From positions 1 to 8,550 of the forward strand of contig JAIRPA010000218.1 in NCBI GenBank assembly GCA_031257235.1: DNA of 8,550 nt, in the 5' to 3' direction. The notes beneath the pieces are model-generated. The model ran no database searches. It saw nothing but the letters and a program-made list of their open reading frames with translations, and was not told the DNA's origin. The position numbers were made by a program, and so were the translations under genes. Positions within the stretch are counted from its first letter, which is position 1, and every line of letters begins with the position of its first letter. Source of the stretch: Burkholderiales bacterium. GTDB taxonomy: Bacteria; Pseudomonadota; Gammaproteobacteria; Burkholderiales; Casimicrobiaceae. Of this stretch, positions 7,501 to 8,550 are shown piece after piece.

Positions 7501-8550
7501 AGATGGTCGTCATCGCGCGTTCCGGTGAAATCTCGATTGCGGATGATAACGGGCGCGAACGTGAACGCCATAAGATTCCTTACGGCGCGAAGCTGTTGGT
7601 CAACGACGGCGAAGTGCAAAAAGGCGGGCGGCAGTTGGCGCAGTGGGATGCCACCGCGCGTCCGATCATTGCCGAGTACGCCGGTCGTGTGAAGTTTGAG
7701 AATGTGGAAGAAGGCGTGACCGTTGCCAAACAGGTGGACGACGTGACGGGCTTGTCCACGTTGGTGGTGATTGATCCCAAACGTCGCGCGGGCAGCGGCA
7801 ACGCCTCGAAGGGGTTGCGTCCGCAGGTGAAGTTCTTAGATGAGTCCGGCAGTGAAATCTGTATTACCGGCACGGAGCAACCGGTCTCGATCACGTTCCA
7901 ATTAGGGTCGGTGATCACCATCAAAGAAGGGCAAGACATCAAAGTCGGTGAAGTGCTGGCGCGTATCCCGCAAGAAACCTCGAAGACGCGCGATATTACC
8001 GGCGGTCTGCCGCGTGTAGCGGAGTTGTTTGAAGCTCGCGCACCGAAAGATAAAGGGATGTTGGCGGAAGTCACCGGCACGGTCTCTTTTGGTAAAGACA
8101 CGAAAGGCAAACAGCGTTTGGTGATTACCGATACCGACGGAAAAGCGCATGAAGAGCTGATCCCGAAAGACAAACACGTGATGGCGCACGACGGACAAGT
8201 CGTGAACAAAGGCGAAATGATTGTCGACGGTCCGGCGGATCCGCACGATATTCTCCGCTTGTTGGGCATTGAAGCGCTTGCGCGTTATATCACCGACGAA
8301 GTGCAAGATGTTTATCGCTTACAAGGCGTGAAGATCAACGACAAACATATTGAAGTCATCGTGCGGCAGATGCTCAAAAAGGTCACCATTCTCGACGCCG
8401 GAGGAACATCCTTCCTTGTGGGCGAACAAGTGGACAAAATGGAATTCCGATCGGAAAACGAGAAAGCCAAGGTTGAAAACCGTCAACCGGCGACAGCCGA
8501 ACCTCTGGTGCTCGGCATCACCCAGGCTTCACTGACGACTTCTTCTTTCA
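4575..8550 (+). CDS. rpoC: DNA-directed RNA polymerase subunit beta prime, 3' end beyond window
   Basis: There are 1325 complete codons with no stop; the frame runs off the window edge. E. coli RpoC has 1407 residues, so about 80 or more C-terminal residues are missing. Beta prime forms the clamp and supplies the catalytic magnesium ligands. The N-terminal zinc ribbon has C73, C75, C88 and C91. [34 protein letters not shown], split here as [14 protein letters not shown] and RVDYSGRSV, marks the clamp and switch region. [10 protein letters not shown] carries the catalytic aspartates D463, D465 and D467. The bridge helix spans about 772-808. The second zinc site is C817, C891, C898 and C901. 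The trigger loop has M935, R936 and H939, followed by the large proteobacterial insert, with the loop resuming near [13 protein letters not shown] at 1143. Numbering is E. coli plus three up to the trigger loop. The last visible residues, [12 protein letters not shown], match a conserved block near the C-terminus. Start chosen from the GGAG site and homology. One odd residue is S767 just before the bridge helix, where arginine is usual. Confidence 0.99.
   Translation, partial: [1325 protein letters not shown]

Overview
This window is an ordinary chromosomal housekeeping segment: the end of rplL (ribosomal protein bL12), all of rpoB (RNA polymerase beta) and most of rpoC (beta prime), all on the + strand in the order rplL-rpoB-rpoC. 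It is the distal part of the widespread bacterial rplKAJL-rpoBC locus. No mobile element, CRISPR array, tRNA, phage gene or other accessory gene was seen, and I found no undescribed system.

The organism is most likely a betaproteobacterium. RpoB and RpoC both carry the proteobacterial lineage inserts (the RpoC insert inside the trigger loop, and the RpoB insert between the conserved blocks around residues 955-1060). As I remember the families, details such as ECQQRGLTYCSALRAKV in RpoB and [13 protein letters not shown] and [19 protein letters not shown] in RpoC are closer to Burkholderia-type sequences than to E. coli. Base composition looks intermediate, and leucine is written mostly as TTG/TTA rather than CTG, so this is not a typical high-GC Burkholderia. 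I cannot name a family or genus.

Layout: 1-129 is the bL12 C-terminus. 130-404 is a 275-base non-coding leader holding a perfect 16-bp hairpin with a T run (142-184), a second long A/T-rich hairpin (223-260), a pair of short overlapping stems (327-354) and the rpoB ribosome binding site. 405-4487 is rpoB. 4488-4574 is an 87-base gap with a GC hairpin and the rpoC ribosome binding site. From 4575 to the window edge is rpoC, which is open at its 3' end and lacks roughly its last 80 codons.

The two polymerase subunits together form the catalytic cleft of RNA polymerase, and all the active-site and zinc residues I checked are present. The most interesting part is the rplL-rpoB gap. It looks like the attenuator plus RNase III processing arrangement known at the same place in E. 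coli, which lets ribosomal protein output exceed polymerase output. That functional reading is inference.
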